DNA of 64,000 nt from Sphaeramia orbicularis (GCF_902148855.1 NC_043969.1:30013853-30077852); one strand, 5' to 3'. Numbered from the stretch's first letter, positions 47,016 to 59,272 are shown. Numbers and translations: made by a program. The notes: a model not told the origin generated them from the sequence alone.

Positions 47016-49580
47016 ATGTGGCCAGAGCAGGGTTGGGTACTTCTGCAGCTGCTGATGGTGTCTTTGTTGCAAGCTGAGGAGCTGGTATGTACGCAAAGAG
47101 GGGATGGTGAAAACCCTAAACTGTCTAAGAATGGGGACATTATTTTGGGAGGAATCTTCTCTTTTCACAGCAACTGGAAAAACAAGAAGGATACTTTCAT
47201 GCACAAACCATTGGCATTAGAATGCACCAGGTAAGTTTGTCAGTATAGGAAAAAAAAAAATGTCATGACGCTGTGAATGCAAGTTTATTTTGTTGATATA
47301 GTTATTATTTCTCTGTAGTTTAAACTTCAGGGGGTTCCAGTTTGCCCAGGCTATGCTATTTGCTATGGAGGAGATTAATAACAGCACAGACCTACTGCCT
47401 GGAATAACTCTAGGGTATAAAATGTATGACTCCTGTGGCTCTATTGCTGTAGGAGTGAAGGTGGCACTGGCCTTAACTAATGGTAATGAGGAGATATTTG
47501 TTTCCTCTGCTGCACCATGTGCAAGACCAGCTCAAGTACAGGCCATTATGGGAGAGACATCATCCTCTCCTTGGATGGCAATAGCTACTGTCATTGGTCC
47601 GTTCTATATACCTATGGTGGGTATGAATGATTAAAGTTAAGTATTTTGTGTTGCAGGTCTTTTAGCTGGTAAGAGCATATATTGTTTTATCGACGCTTCA
47701 ATTACTGTGCATTCTTCTTCCTAGATCAGCCACTTTGCCACCTGTGCTTGTCTTAGTGATAAAGTCAAATACCCATCATTCCTCAGAACAATACCCAGTG
47801 ACTACTATCAAAGCAGAGCCCTGGCCCAGCTGGTCAGATACTTTGGCTGGACTTGGGTGGGAGCTCTTAGATCCAATGATGATTATGGAAATAATGGGAT
47901 GGCCACATTCATAGAAACTGCAGAGCAGCTGGGGATCTGTCTGGAGTACTCTGAAGCCTTATTCAGAACTGATACACCAGAGAATTTAAGACAAATTATT
48001 GACATAATCAGGGATTCCACCTCCAAAGTGATTGTTGCTTTTGTCTCCCACATGGATATGGATATATTAATCCATCAGTTGTCATATCACAACATGACTG
48101 GATACCAGTGGGTAGGAAGTGAAGGGTGGATATCTGATTCACAAATTGCAGCTATGGACACTCATCACATTCTGGATGGAGCTATAGGTCTGTCCATCCC
48201 CAAAGCACATGTCAGTGGAATGAAAGAGTTCATGTTGGATGTGAAGCCACTCAATTCTTCTGGAAATGAATTATTTACAGAATTCTGGGAAGGATTATTC
48301 AACTGTAAATTTAAACACAACAATGTATCACTTGATAATCAGAAAGCATGTACTGGAAATGAGAATCTGAATGAAGTCCACAACAGTTTCACTGATATGT
48401 CACTCATGCCCATCTTTAACAATGTCTATAAAGGAGTGTATGCTGTGGCCCATGCACTGCATAATATACTTGGCTGTAATGAAACATGTGACAACAGAAC
48501 ATCATTAGATCCATTAATGGTGAGTTCAACACTGACATGTTGAGTTAGATTTTGATTTTTGAAATATAACAAACAATAATTTATGTGAAAATGCTTTGTG
48601 TATTGTTGAACCAACACACCTGCAAGATATGTGGTATAGAATTACCCTCATTCTGTGTATTTAGATTTTACAACACATCAGAAATATTCAGTTCACAACT
48701 AAGGAAGGAGATGAGGTTTACTTTAATGAGAATGGAGACCCTGCAGCAAAGTATGAAATACTGAACTGGCAGCCCACACAAAATGGTATTGTGGACTTTG
48801 TCACAGTTGGTCTTTATGATGCTTCTTTACCTGCAGACAGACAGATGAATGTAGAAAATAACATTATAATTTGGACACAGAACTCACAGCAGGTAAACTA
48901 TTGTGGACCCTATAATCTCTATTGTGCTGTGAATGCAACATATTTTTAATTTTTATTCCATATGTTAGAAATAATAAATTATTGTACACGTGCATGTGAA
49001 TGAGAATGTAAATTACTATATTCTGTTATTTCCATGTAGGTTCCTTTGTCAGTTTGCAGTGAGAACTGTCCCCCAGGAACTCACAAGGTTCTGCAGAAAG
49101 GAAAACCTGTCTGCTGCTACGACTGTATACGATGTGCAGAAGGAGAATTCAGCAACATTACAGGTCTAGTTTTATTTCCTTCAAGACTTTTGCTCTTTAG
49201 ACAAAAAACAAAAAAAAAAGACAGTTTTGACATGTAAAGTGATATACCATTTGAATGTATATAAAGCAAAATGTCAGTATCAATGTTTCATGTGCATGAA
49301 TCAAATGTATTAAACAGTTGTTAATGCTTCATTCTGAAGCAATGCAAACTTCTATGGTGTGTTAAATACTGAGCCATAGATATCAATTATTTTTGGAAAT
49401 AAATTTTTGAATTGGCACAGGCCATGGTATATGTTTTTACTGGGTCAGGTGTTACAGTTAAAGCTGATGACATAGGAATGAAGGCCTCCCAAAAGTCTAA
49501 CTTTTTCAAATGTTCCACACACTGTTTTATGTTGTTAATTGCACATCCACATAAGCATCTATATGTGATTCATATCCTGT

Positions 49581-49634
<54 letters not shown>

Positions 49635-51113
49635 ATACAGAATAATAGTTCAAATCAAACCAAAAAAAGATCATGACAGATCCAGATTGGCAAAGGTTTT
49701 TTTTTTTTTAGTTTTATTTTGTTTTCATTTTAGATGGTACAGTTCTATGACAAAGTGTGTCCATCTGACTGTTTGTTAACACAAAAACTGCTCAGCTTTA
49801 CAGAGTTTTTTTTCTTTTTTTTAATTTAGCAAAAATACTCACTTGGAATCTGTGATGATTTGGTGACAAAAGATCAATATTAAGAATGCTGTAAAATGCT
49901 GACCATGACTGAAGAAATCATGCACCAGTTTTTAAGCAACTGTGACACAAATATGTGGCAGGACATTGTGTTGTATGATATTTTATATTTCAAAGGTCAA
50001 GGTCACGTTAAACATCAAGAACACATTTTTGGACACAATAGTGGACACATCTGACTGAACATTTCTCATAACAATAAAGCTGTGTTAGAACACTTAACCA
50101 TATATTCTATCAGATAGTTATGTACTGCGATATCTACATGGTAAACGTGTAGAATTAAACCAAGTAAGAAATGTATGTGACAGTCTGACTCAATTACAGA
50201 TTCTATCACCTGTGAACGATGCCCTCCTGAATTCTGGTCTAATGAGAAAAGAGATGCCTGTGTGAAGAAAGAGACAGAGTTTCTGTCTTATGAGGAAATT
50301 ATGGGATGTCTGCTCACTGCAGCATCTTTATTTGGAACATGCATGACTTGTCTTGTGGCATGCATTTTCTTCAGATACAGGAAAACTCCTATTGTCAGGG
50401 CCAACAACGCTGAGCTGAGTTTCCTGCTGCTCTTCTCTTTAACCCTGTGTTTCCTCTGTTCTCTGACCTTCATCGGCCAACCATCTGAATGGTCCTGCAT
50501 GCTCCGTCACACAGCTTTCGGCATCACCTTCGTCCTCTGCATCTCTTGTGTTCTTGGTAAAACTATAGTGGTGTTAATGGCCTTCAGGGCTACACTTCCA
50601 GGCAGTAATGTGATGAAATGGTTTGGGCCTGTTCAACAGAGACTCAGTGTTGTGGGATTTACTCTCATACAGGTGCTGATTTGTATCCTCTGGCTAACCA
50701 TTTCTCCTCCTTTTCCTTTTAGAAATTTCAAGCAATTTAACAACAAAATCATCATTGAGTGTGCTCTGGGCTCTGCTATAGGCTTCTGGGCTGTACTCGC
50801 GTACATTGGACTTTTAGCTTTGTTATGTTTCATTCTTGCTTTTCTGGCTCGGAAGCTGCCTGATAACTTCAATGAAGCCAAATTTATAACCTTCAGCATG
50901 TTGATATTCTGTGCAGTCTGGATCACTTTTATCCCAGCTTATGTCAGCTCTCCAGGGAAGTTCAGTGTTGCAGTGGAAATATTTGCTATTCTGGCCTCTA
51001 GTTTTGGACTGCTTATGTGTATTTTTATTCCAAAATGTTATATAATCTTATTAAAACCAGATAAGAATACAAAAAAGAACATAATGGGGAAGGGGCAACC
51101 AAAAACATCATGA
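47016..51113 (+). CDS. Gene I: OlfC/V2R-like olfactory receptor, open throughout (857 aa), atypical promoter
   Basis: Exons: 47016-47230, 47319-47616, 47725-48519, 48665-48892, 49040-49163, 50200-51113. Only ATG 47016 ([13 protein letters not shown]) can start the frame, because the position used upstream in other copies is GTG and earlier ATGs meet stops; this gives a compact 20-residue signal peptide. The gene differs at sites constant in the other nine: Trp for Cys in SSSPW, Thr for Lys in QFTTKEG, His for Arg in GTHKVL and Ala for Gly in WAVLAYIG. Lobe 2 is the DMD type (DMDILIHQL) with WVGSEGW. Intron 5 is 1,036 bases and contains a long A tract. It may be functional, under relaxed constraint, or newly decaying at the promoter. 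Confidence 0.9.
49586..49626. repeat. 41-base A tract in intron 5 of gene I
   Basis: An uninterrupted A run within the intron. The sequence to its left shows no recognised retroposon body, so origin is unresolved; length may be affected by sequencing. Confidence 0.7.
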
Positions 51114-51743
51114 TGACCATTAGACAACGTATACTTTTAGTCTCATTGTAATTTAATGTGAATTTCACATTTTGTATCAAACACATGTTCCTCATTTGTT
51201 TGTACTTTATACTGTATTCTGAACCACAATCTATAAATAAAACTGTACTGGTGTCACTAGTGTATATATACTTTTAACACCTTTAAAATGATAATATTTA
51301 ATAATGAATTAAATACGCTGGATGTTTTTTCAAAGATTGAGAATCTTTACTGAAGAGACTTTTGGTCCATTCAAAGACCATGGTAGTACCAGACCGGTTG
51401 GTTGGTCCATATCATGGTCCAGGTAGAAAAACCCCAGCCTGTCTCTGTACATTTTCTGCTGAAAAACAGTTTTCCTGTCACATTGGTATTTGGTTATGAG
51501 TTTATTTATGTGATACAAATTACTTTAAAGGGTAGTTTTAAAAATGTAAAATGTAAATGAATGTAAAAAATAGAAAACGACACAGTCAGATTCAAAATCA
51601 CAGCTGGATAACCAACACTCAAAGGCTTTTCAGATATTACGTCAACAGACTTTATTCCACTTTTTCTTTTTACCCTACCCTTCTGGGTCTTCCTAGCATG
51701 ACACATCAGTTTTGCATTTTGTTAATAACACTATGAAATATTA
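51114..51743. other. Intergenic I-J, homologous to the 3' flank of gene K
   Basis: The first ~250 bases ('ttttagtctcattgtaattt', 'tactttatactgtattctga', 'ggtgtcactagtgt', 'caaagattgagaa') recur after gene K. So does the part near 51565-51660 ('aatagaaaacg', 'gtcaacagac', 'ttccact'). AATAAA at 51236 is a likely polyadenylation signal shared with K. Confidence 0.75.
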
Positions 51744-51751
51744 TATAAATA
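51744..51751 (+). promoter_or_regulatory. TATA box of gene J
   Basis: TATAAATA in attatataaataccagtgcc. A leader deletion relative to the other copies brings the first ATG (51762) to 11 bases from the box, so that ATG should precede the transcription start. Confidence 0.76.
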
Positions 51752-51794
51752 CCAGTGCCAGATGCCACCCACTGGTTTAGCATCTTTAGACGGT

Positions 51795-54700
51795 ATGACG
51801 TCCCCACAGATATGGCCGCAACAGGGTTGGGCACTTCTACATCTGCTGCTGATGGCAACTTTGTCACAGGCTGAGGAGCCAGTTTGCAGACAGAGAGGGG
51901 ATTCTGAAATCCCTCAACTATACAAGGATGGAGACATTATGCTAGGAGGAATCTTCTCATTTCATAGTAGCTGGAAAAACCGACAGTACACCTACATCCA
52001 AAAACCACCACCTCTTCAGTGCACCAGGTAAGTTATACCTCAGGCCTAAGTAGTAAACCTCTATTATATGAGTAAAAAAGAAAGAAACATAATTTTGAAA
52101 TAAGAAATACTTTGTCATTTCTTAATCATTGATGCCATCACAGAATGTCCCTTATCTATACTGTGCTCTGAGGTTTTTGCAAATTTTTTGTCTGGATTTA
52201 GACTGAACTTCAGGGGGTTTCAGTTTGCTCAGGCCATGCTTTTCGCTATCGAGGAGATTAATAACAGCACAGACCTACTGCCTGGAATCAAACTGGGATA
52301 TAAAATATATAACACCTGTAGCTCTATCGCAAGAGGAGTGAGGATGGCACTTGCTTTGGCTAATGGTAACAAAGAGTCATTTCTACCCTCTGAGACACCA
52401 TGTACCAGACCAGCTCAAGTACAGGCCATTATGGGAGAGACATCCTCCTCTCCTTGCATGGCTATAGCTACTGTAATGGGACCATTTCATATACCTATGG
52501 TGGGTACGATTGGTTAAATTTGTTTGAAAATGTGCATTAGTCATCTTGCTTGCACCAAAGGAGCTCTTTTTGAATGCAATGTTATTGACACTTTTGTGAT
52601 GAAACACATGCAATTCCTGTTCCTAGATCAGCCACTTTGCCACCTGTGCTTGTCTTAGTGATAAAGTCAAATACCCATCATTCCTCAGAACAATACCCAG
52701 TGACTACTATCAAAGCAGAGCCCTGGCCCAACTGGTCAAGCACTTTGGTTGGACTTGGGTGGGAGCTGTTAGAACCAATGATGATTATGGAAATAATGGG
52801 ATGGCTACATTTATAGAAACTGCAGAGCAGCTGGGGATCTGTCTGGAGTATTCTGAAGCCGTCTTTAGGACTGACCCACCAGAAAAAATAAGACAAGTAA
52901 TCAATGTTATCATGGCTTCTACCTCCAAGGTGATTGTGGCTTTTCTCTCACACAAGGACATGGATGTGCTAATACATTACCTTTCTAATCACAATCTGAC
53001 TGGATACCAGTGGGTGGGAAGTGAGAGCTGGATATTTGATTCACAAATTGCAGCTATGGACACACATCACATTCTGGATGGAGCTATAGGTCTGTCCATC
53101 CCCAAAGCACATGTCAGCGGAATGAAAGAGTTCATGTTGGATGTGAAGCCACTCAATTCTTCCAGTAATGAATTATTTAAAGAATTCTGGGAAACATTAT
53201 TCAGCTGTAAATTTAGACAGAACGATTTATCTGACAGTAACCAGAGAAAATGCACTGGAAATGAAGATCTGTACGAGAAACACAACAGTTTCACTGATAT
53301 GTCACTCATGCCCATCTTTAACAATGTCTATAAAGGAGTGTATGCTGTGGCCCATGCACTGCATAATATACTTGACTGTAAAAGAATGTGCAATAACAAA
53401 GTGCATCCAGATCCATTCACTGTGAGTTCATAATAGAAGATTTATTTCAAATCTTCAGTCAGGGTTTGAATGATATCTGCATTTTGGCATGATTTTAAAA
53501 TTATTTTTTCCTAGATTTTACAACACATAAGAAAGATTCAGTTCAAAACTAAGGAAGGAGATGAGGTTTATTTTAATGAGAATGGAGACCCTGCAGCAAA
53601 GTATGAAATAATTAACTGGCAGCCCACACAAAATGATATTGTGGACTTTGTCCCAGTGGGTTTTTATGATGCCTCTTTACCTGCAGACAGACAACTGATT
53701 CTTGAAAATAAAACTATACTTTGGACACAGAACTCACTGCAGGTATGTCACTGTGTAGTCACTATAATGTTCAGGTATTGTGCTACTGTATCATCATTAT
53801 TAGAAGTAGTGTTTAATAATGCAATAGAAAAAACTCTTCCCAAATGTTGGCTAATACATCTGCTTTATTCTTTCAGGTTCCTCTGTCAGTTTGCAGTGAG
53901 AAATGTCCCCCAGGAACCCGGAAGGTTCTGCAGAAAGGAAAGCCTGTCTGCTGCTACGACTGTATACGATGTGCAGAAGGAGAATTCAGCAACATTATAG
54001 GTCAGGAACAATACATAAATAGGCAAGGCAAGGCCAGGCAGGGCAAGGCAGATTTATCTGTATTGCACAATTCATTTACAATTTACAATTACAATTAAAA
54101 CATAATCAATAAAACATAAATAATAATCAATTAAAATAAAGTAAAAGAGAAGAGTGCATCATATGAGTATATTAAAAATCATTTGTATTAAACATTTCAA
54201 TATATAAGTTGACACTAATGGGTAAGTAAATAAACTAATCATGTACAGAAAAAAACAAACAAAAAAATTAATTTTCTTTGAATCAAGTACTATGAAGTCT
54301 TGTGATTCAAAGATATTTGATTTTTTTTCCTAATAACATACACATTGGTGAAGCCTATACTTGTTTTTTTTTGTGAGAGAAAGTTCTGAAAATGATGATT
54401 TTAGTGGTAGTCAGAAAGTCTGCTATTTTCAGTTTGAAGTAGGTTTGTGTTGCCTTTGTTTGCTGATGACTTTGTAATGTGATATCTGCCTATTGTAGAA
54501 TGAAAACAGTCAATACATGTATATCCAGGGTTCTCACAGGTTTCTACAAGTTAAATTTAAGACCTTTTTAAGACTACTTAGAACAGAATTGAATGCCCAT
54601 TTCACGGTCATATTGCTGGAAATGTGTGACTCCTAGAATTTAGGAAAATGTATGTATTTACTCCAATGCCTTGATTCCCATTGTTCAGAGATATTTCTCA

Positions 54701-55870
54701 ATGGGGGGGGCAAATGAACAATATTTGGTTCTGAATTTCAATATAAATTGTCAGGTTGGAATGGGTGGAAATGAGTAGACTCACATTACTTTCTCTGCAG
54801 CTTGGAAATTTAACAGACACATTTAAACACAAAACAGTGAACAACTTTAAAGACCTATCATATCAAAGTGAATACCTTTTAAAGACTTTTTAAAGATATT
54901 AAATGCAGATTTGTAAATTCAAGACTTTTAAGACTTTTTAAGACCCATGATACCACAATATGATTTCTTTACAGATTCTATCACCTGTGAACAATGCCCT
55001 CCTGAATTCTGGTCTAATGAGAAAAGAGATGCCTGTGTGAAGAAAGAGACAGAGTTTCTGTCTTATGAGGAAATTATGGGATCCCTGCTCACTGGAGCAT
55101 CTTTATTTGGAACATGCATGACTTGTCTTGTGGCATGCATTTTCTTCAGATACAGGAAAACTCCTATTGTCAGGGCCAACAACACTGAGCTGAGTTTCCT
55201 GCTGCTCTTCTCTTTAACCCTGTGTTTCCTGTGTTCTCTGACCTTCATCGGCCAACCATCTGAATGGTCCTGCATGCTCCGTCACACAGCTTTCGGCATC
55301 ACCTTCGTCCTCTGCATCTCTTGTGTTCTTGGTAAAACTATAGTGGTGTTAATGGCCTTCAGGGCTACACTTCCAGGCAGTAATGTGATGAAATGGTTTG
55401 GGCCTGTTCAACAGAGACTCAGTGTTGTGGGATTTACTCTCATACAGGTGTTGATTTGTATCCTCTGGTTAACCATTTCTCCTCCTTTTCCTTTTAAAAA
55501 CTTTAAGGATTTCAAGGACAAAATCATCATCGAGTGTGCTCTGGGCTCTGCTATCGGCTTCTGGGCTGTACTCGGGTACATTGGACTTTTAGCTTTGTTA
55601 TGTTTCGTTCTTGCTTTTCTGGCTCGGAAGCTGCCTGATAACTTCAATGAAGCCAAATTTATAACCTTCAGCATGTTGATATTCTGTGCAGTCTGGATCA
55701 CTTTTATCCCAGCTTATGTCAGCTCTCCAGGGAAGTTCAGTGTTGCAGTGGAAATATTTGCTATTCTGGCCTCTAGTTTTGGACTACTTATTTGTATTTT
55801 TATCCCAAAATGCTATATAATTTTATTAAAGCCAGAGAAGAATACAAAAAAGAACATGATGAGTAAATGA
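51795..55870 (+). CDS. Gene J: OlfC/V2R-like olfactory receptor, complete with shortened tail (857 aa)
   Basis: Exons: 51795-52027, 52202-52499, 52627-53421, 53515-53742, 53877-54000, 54975-55870. The start [12 protein letters not shown] is supported by the short leader. Exon 2 follows a tttag acceptor with A instead of T, giving Arg rather than Ser at the exon 1/2 junction; this and GIKLG and VRMALA are shared only with K. Lobe 2 is intermediate ([27 protein letters not shown]). Exon 5 ends in NIIG-type sequence (aacattatag) where others have acattacag. The stop comes six codons early (NMMSK), from a glycine codon seen in other copies turned to TGA; this only trims the cytoplasmic tail. Intron 5 (974 bases) carries a MITE whose right end lies close to the exon 6 acceptor. 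Confidence 0.93.
54019..54125. repeat. (GGCAA)n-headed low-complexity repeat in intron 5 of gene J
   Basis: 'aggcaaggcaaggccaggca' followed by 'tttatctgtattgcacaatt' and an A-rich tail. This arrangement (GGCAA units, then 'ttatttgtatagcaca'-like sequence) is a familiar teleost dispersed repeat of uncertain class. Confidence 0.55.
54525..54953. mobile_element. MITE-like repeat in intron 5 of gene J
   Basis: Begins ccagggttctcacagg, with 'ttaagacctttttaagac' just inside; the other side has the inverted counterpart 'ttttaagactttttaagacc'. These ends resemble a hAT-like MITE widespread in fish. The right terminus has drifted and the target duplication is not clear. It stops about 20 bases before the exon 6 acceptor. 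Confidence 0.6.
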
Positions 55871-56280
55871 CCATTAAAACATCATGAAGGCCACCGGTAA
55901 AGCTTTAGTGTGGAGTTCATATTAATTGCTTTGCCATGTTAAACATATATTTATGCTACTCTTGGGGTTAATGAGTTGACTTACTTAATCTAATGTGTTT
56001 TTCTTTGATTTTGATTTCTAATCATTTGCATCCTTCTGACTGAGATTGTACTTTATATTGCAATATAATGCCAATAAACAAATAAATAAAACTAAATAAT
56101 CAATTCACAAGAGTATTGCCATATTGCCTATGATTGCATAGATATGCAGCCTGACTACTAAATGGCCATATCTGGCTTTAACTAAGAGACTGGGTCTAAA
56201 CAGCTGCATAACCTTGAGAGAAAAACTTATCAGTACAACAAAAAATGAGTTCAGTTTACTGCTTGAATATACTGAATGAC
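55871..56280. other. 3' flank of gene J, nothing else recognised
   Basis: Several AATAAA-like hexamers (56073, 56082-56092) may serve polyadenylation. The rest is unremarkable. Confidence 0.45.
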
Positions 56281-56530
56281 CAGGATTTGAACATCAGTGG
56301 ACTTTTTCTTCCCTGATGACACTGACATATTCCAAGATGACAATGCAAGGATTCATCAGGTACAAATTGTGACAGAGTGATTCCAGGAGCATGAGACAGC
56401 ATTGTAACACCACAGAATCCAGACCCGAACCCCACTGAATATGTGCAGGAGAAGACTTTGGACTGCAGTCCAACTCACATCATCAACTATGGTTAGAAAT
56501 AAATGTTGAGAGATTCTATAAGTTTATTGA
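56281..56530 (+). mobile_element. Decayed Tc1/mariner transposase fragment (C-terminal part)
   Basis: Conceptual codons around 56330-56480 give a 'QDDNARIHQ' stretch followed, after stops and a frame shift, by 'NPDPNPTEY', corresponding to the '[QD]DNAP.H' and 'SPDLNPIE' catalytic landmarks of Tc1/mariner transposases. The frame is broken at least twice. No inverted ends were found, so this is an old fragment. Confidence 0.6.
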
Positions 56531-56767
56531 AACAATGCTCCAGAAAATGCATGTGTAACTTTATGTGTAGCTTTTATTGGTCAGGCTGTGTGTATGTTTT
56601 GATATGAACATGGCTGAAAGCCCAAATAAGAAGAAGATGTGACAGGATGAAAAAGCAAAATATCAAATAAATCAATAATGTGATAATTTACTTTGGTATG
56701 TATATCTTTTCTATCTTTGTTGATAGTTTGCTCTGCTGGGACAACTAAATTTTATTTTTGCATATAC

Positions 56768-56770
<3 letters not shown>

Positions 56771-56840
<70 letters not shown>
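56771..56840. repeat. (AT)n microsatellite
   Basis: About 35 AT dinucleotide units, nearly perfect. Confidence 0.92.
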
Positions 56841-56844
<4 letters not shown>

Positions 56845-57239
56845 CAATTCAGGCCTACAGCACATCCCAAATGACCTTGGTACAGGGGCAATTTGACACT
56901 ATAGAGTGTTTAAATGACACTATGGCCAATAGGTGATTGTGATGATGATTTGGTACAAAAGGTGAATACAGGAAAGGTTCAGTCCTCGATAATCATAGAT
57001 TGGCAGAGGATTTTAAGTTTGTCGATGAAATTAAATAATAGAAATCTTTAAAAATAACACTCCTCAAAGAAAGATAAGGGAGGATAATGATTCAAGGAAT
57101 CTGAATGTACATAACTGCAAAAACAGTCAGGGTGCAAATATAATCTGAACATTTATGATGTTTGATCTCTCAGATGGTACTTTATCAAGAATTGTTATTC
57201 ATCTTTAGTTTACAGAATCATGCGAAGTCAGGATTATTT

Positions 57240-57345
57240 AGAATAGAATAGAATAGAATAGAATAGAATAGAATAGAATAGAATAGAATAGAATAGAATG
57301 CCTTTATTGTCATTATGACACACTGCAATAAATTGTCATGTGATT
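57240..57345 (+). repeat. (GAATA)n microsatellite with a short repeat body
   Basis: About twelve pentamers lead directly into 'gcctttattgtcattatgac', a junction often seen in fish genomes and related to the start of the repeat in intron 2 of gene F. Confidence 0.75.
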
Positions 57346-58200
57346 TCTACAATTTGGCAAATACTGTCAGAGATTCCCTGTGACCCTGGTGAAGATAAAG
57401 TGGGTTCAAATGATGAATGAATGAATGACTGAATGAATGAAGGAAGGAAGGAAGGAATGGCAGAGATTCTGTCCTTGGCAAGAATCCCTGTCCATCGCAA
57501 GCTCATCAGACTCCATTGCATGCAATTGGTCATCCTTTGATAAATAAATAAATAACCTTCTTCTCTGGACACCATAATAGATAACTGGGCCTTGGTACCT
57601 CTTTCCTGATTGGAATGGATTGATGTCATTAAAATCGTCATCCTTTAGTATCTAAACAGGTTGTCAAAGTGTTCGAAGGCTGGCTGAGTCCTTAATCTGA
57701 AGAAAAAATAAACCCTGACTTAAAAGTGCTGCTCCTATCAGGGACCCCATTGCATATATTACCCTTTTGGTAGACATTTTCTCAAACATTTCAGACTCAT
57801 GGTTGAGGGCCTCCATGTGACTATCCTCAGTCTGCCTTAGGTGATTATCCAGAGGGACAAAAGGACAAAAGGATAGCCTGGCCTGGTGTAGTGCACAAAT
57901 CAGGCATGTACGACAAGATGAGTGATGTTCTATCGTACCACCCCTGTTCCACATCCTGTGACAGTTCCAGAGTTCATCTATCAGTCTGTGCCATCACTGA
58001 CAGTTTGGACCTGCGTGTTCTGCTTTCTATGGAACAGCTACAGATTGATGACCCTGTCACAGGTCAGAAACATGGATCCACAGGCTGACAAAGGTTAAAA
58101 CACTAAAGGACAGGACTCTGCCACTCCATGACACTGTGTTGCTATGGTTGACCTCATAACACCATGTTTCTTCAGACTCTCCAGACTCTGAGACACTGCT
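57346..58200. other. Intergenic J-K, middle part: no confident call
   Basis: Short GAAT/GGAA tracts lie at 57417-57456. The stretch 57664-57954 has a minus-strand open frame of 96 codons with a hydrophobic segment, but no recognisable motif, and the surrounding DNA looks like decayed repeat. Confidence 0.35.
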
Positions 58201-58202
58201 AC

Positions 58203-58206
<4 letters not shown>

Positions 58207-58252
<46 letters not shown>
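58207..58252. repeat. (AG)n microsatellite
   Basis: About 22 AG dinucleotide units. Confidence 0.9.
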
Positions 58253-58254
<2 letters not shown>

Positions 58255-58419
58255 AAAGGTGTACAAACTCTACTACAAAACTATACTAAAATACCTAACC
58301 TTAATTAACCCGGTTTGTTTTGTTATATGTCAAATAGTCAGTGTCATATTATTTCAATTTCAGTACTAGCTAATGTTAAAATGTTTGCACACACACACTT
58401 CTAATACTAATTCTGTCAG

Positions 58420-58560
58420 TCTGCCCCAGGGCAGCTGTGGCTGCAGATGTAGTTTACCACCACCAGAGGGAGAATGTGAGAGCGAATGAATAATGGGTCA
58501 ATAATGTAAAGCGCTTTGGGTGTCTAGAAAGGCGCTATATAAATCCAATCCATTATTACT
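58420..58560 (+). mobile_element. Non-LTR retroposon 3' tail fragment
   Basis: 'cagggcagctgtggctgcag' ... 'taccaccaccag' ... 'tgtaaagcgctttgggtgtc' ... 'aggcgctatataaatccaat' is a highly recognisable fish repeat tail, probably the 3' end of a LINE or a SINE using it. Truncated at the left; clade uncertain. Confidence 0.65.
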
Positions 58561-58655
58561 ATATACCCTCCATGAGTGATTCTACTCTCATCATTCTGTA
58601 CAGTTACTTAACAAATTTAGTTTAAAATGACCTGCTCCTTTCGTTTTGGTAATAT

Positions 58656-58959
58656 TGTGGCGTGTTGGAGGAGCAGCTGGGGGAAGTTTCCCAGCATGGA
58701 TTGGGGCAAAGTGGTTTGGGATAGTTTTATGTGTTTACAGTGTTCTGGGTTTAAAAGCAGTGTTATTCTTGTTAAATAGCAGACTTATGGTGTGTTTTAC
58801 CCTTTTTGTTAGTTGTTTTCTTGTGGAATGATTATTTTTATTGAGTTTATTTTCTTGCACCATGAGCTAAGTTGCTCCTGTGTTCCATGATGTTCTGTAG
58901 TGTTTTGTAAATGGAATAAATAAAATCCTTGATATCTGATATGACACCTGCTCGCTACA
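58656..58959 (+). mobile_element. Possible solo LTR (fossil LTR retroelement)
   Basis: A 304-base segment begins tgtggcg and ends cgctaca, a TG...CA pair with six of seven inverted matches, and is flanked by the 4-base direct repeat ATAT on both sides. A polyadenylation-type AATAAATAAAA occurs about 40 bases before the right end, where an LTR would have it. No internal retroelement sequence adjoins. The flanks are AT-rich, so the 4-base match could be chance; family (perhaps Gypsy-like) is unassigned. Confidence 0.45.
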
Positions 58960-59264
58960 ATATGATTGCTGAATAAGAAAACAAAAGTTATAAGTTATTT
59001 TCTGCTCTACCTACCCACCTAATACATTATGAGTTGCTTTTGTTTCATTATATATATTCTCTCTGCTGTCAATCTCCAAAAATAAAGTAATTTATATGTA
59101 TACTGTTTAGTGTACTGATACATAGTGTAGTGTTATAGCACAGAAATAGAAAAAAATAAAAAGCAAAACATCACAGCAAAGATAACTATGGTAGGTCTTG
59201 GGTCAACAGAGATGACATATCCTTTTTTCTTTTTTTTTTTTTTTTTTTTTTACCCAAAATATCA

Positions 59265-59272
59265 TATAAATA
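59265..59272 (+). promoter_or_regulatory. TATA box of gene K
   Basis: TATAAATA in atatcatataaataccagtg, nearly the same context as gene J (atattatataaataccagtg). A long T run lies just upstream (59230-59250). Confidence 0.77.

Noticed and set aside
57664-57954. 96-codon minus-strand frame between J and K
   Set aside because: Possible protein fragment but no motif, start context or conserved neighbour; surrounding DNA appears to be decayed repeat.
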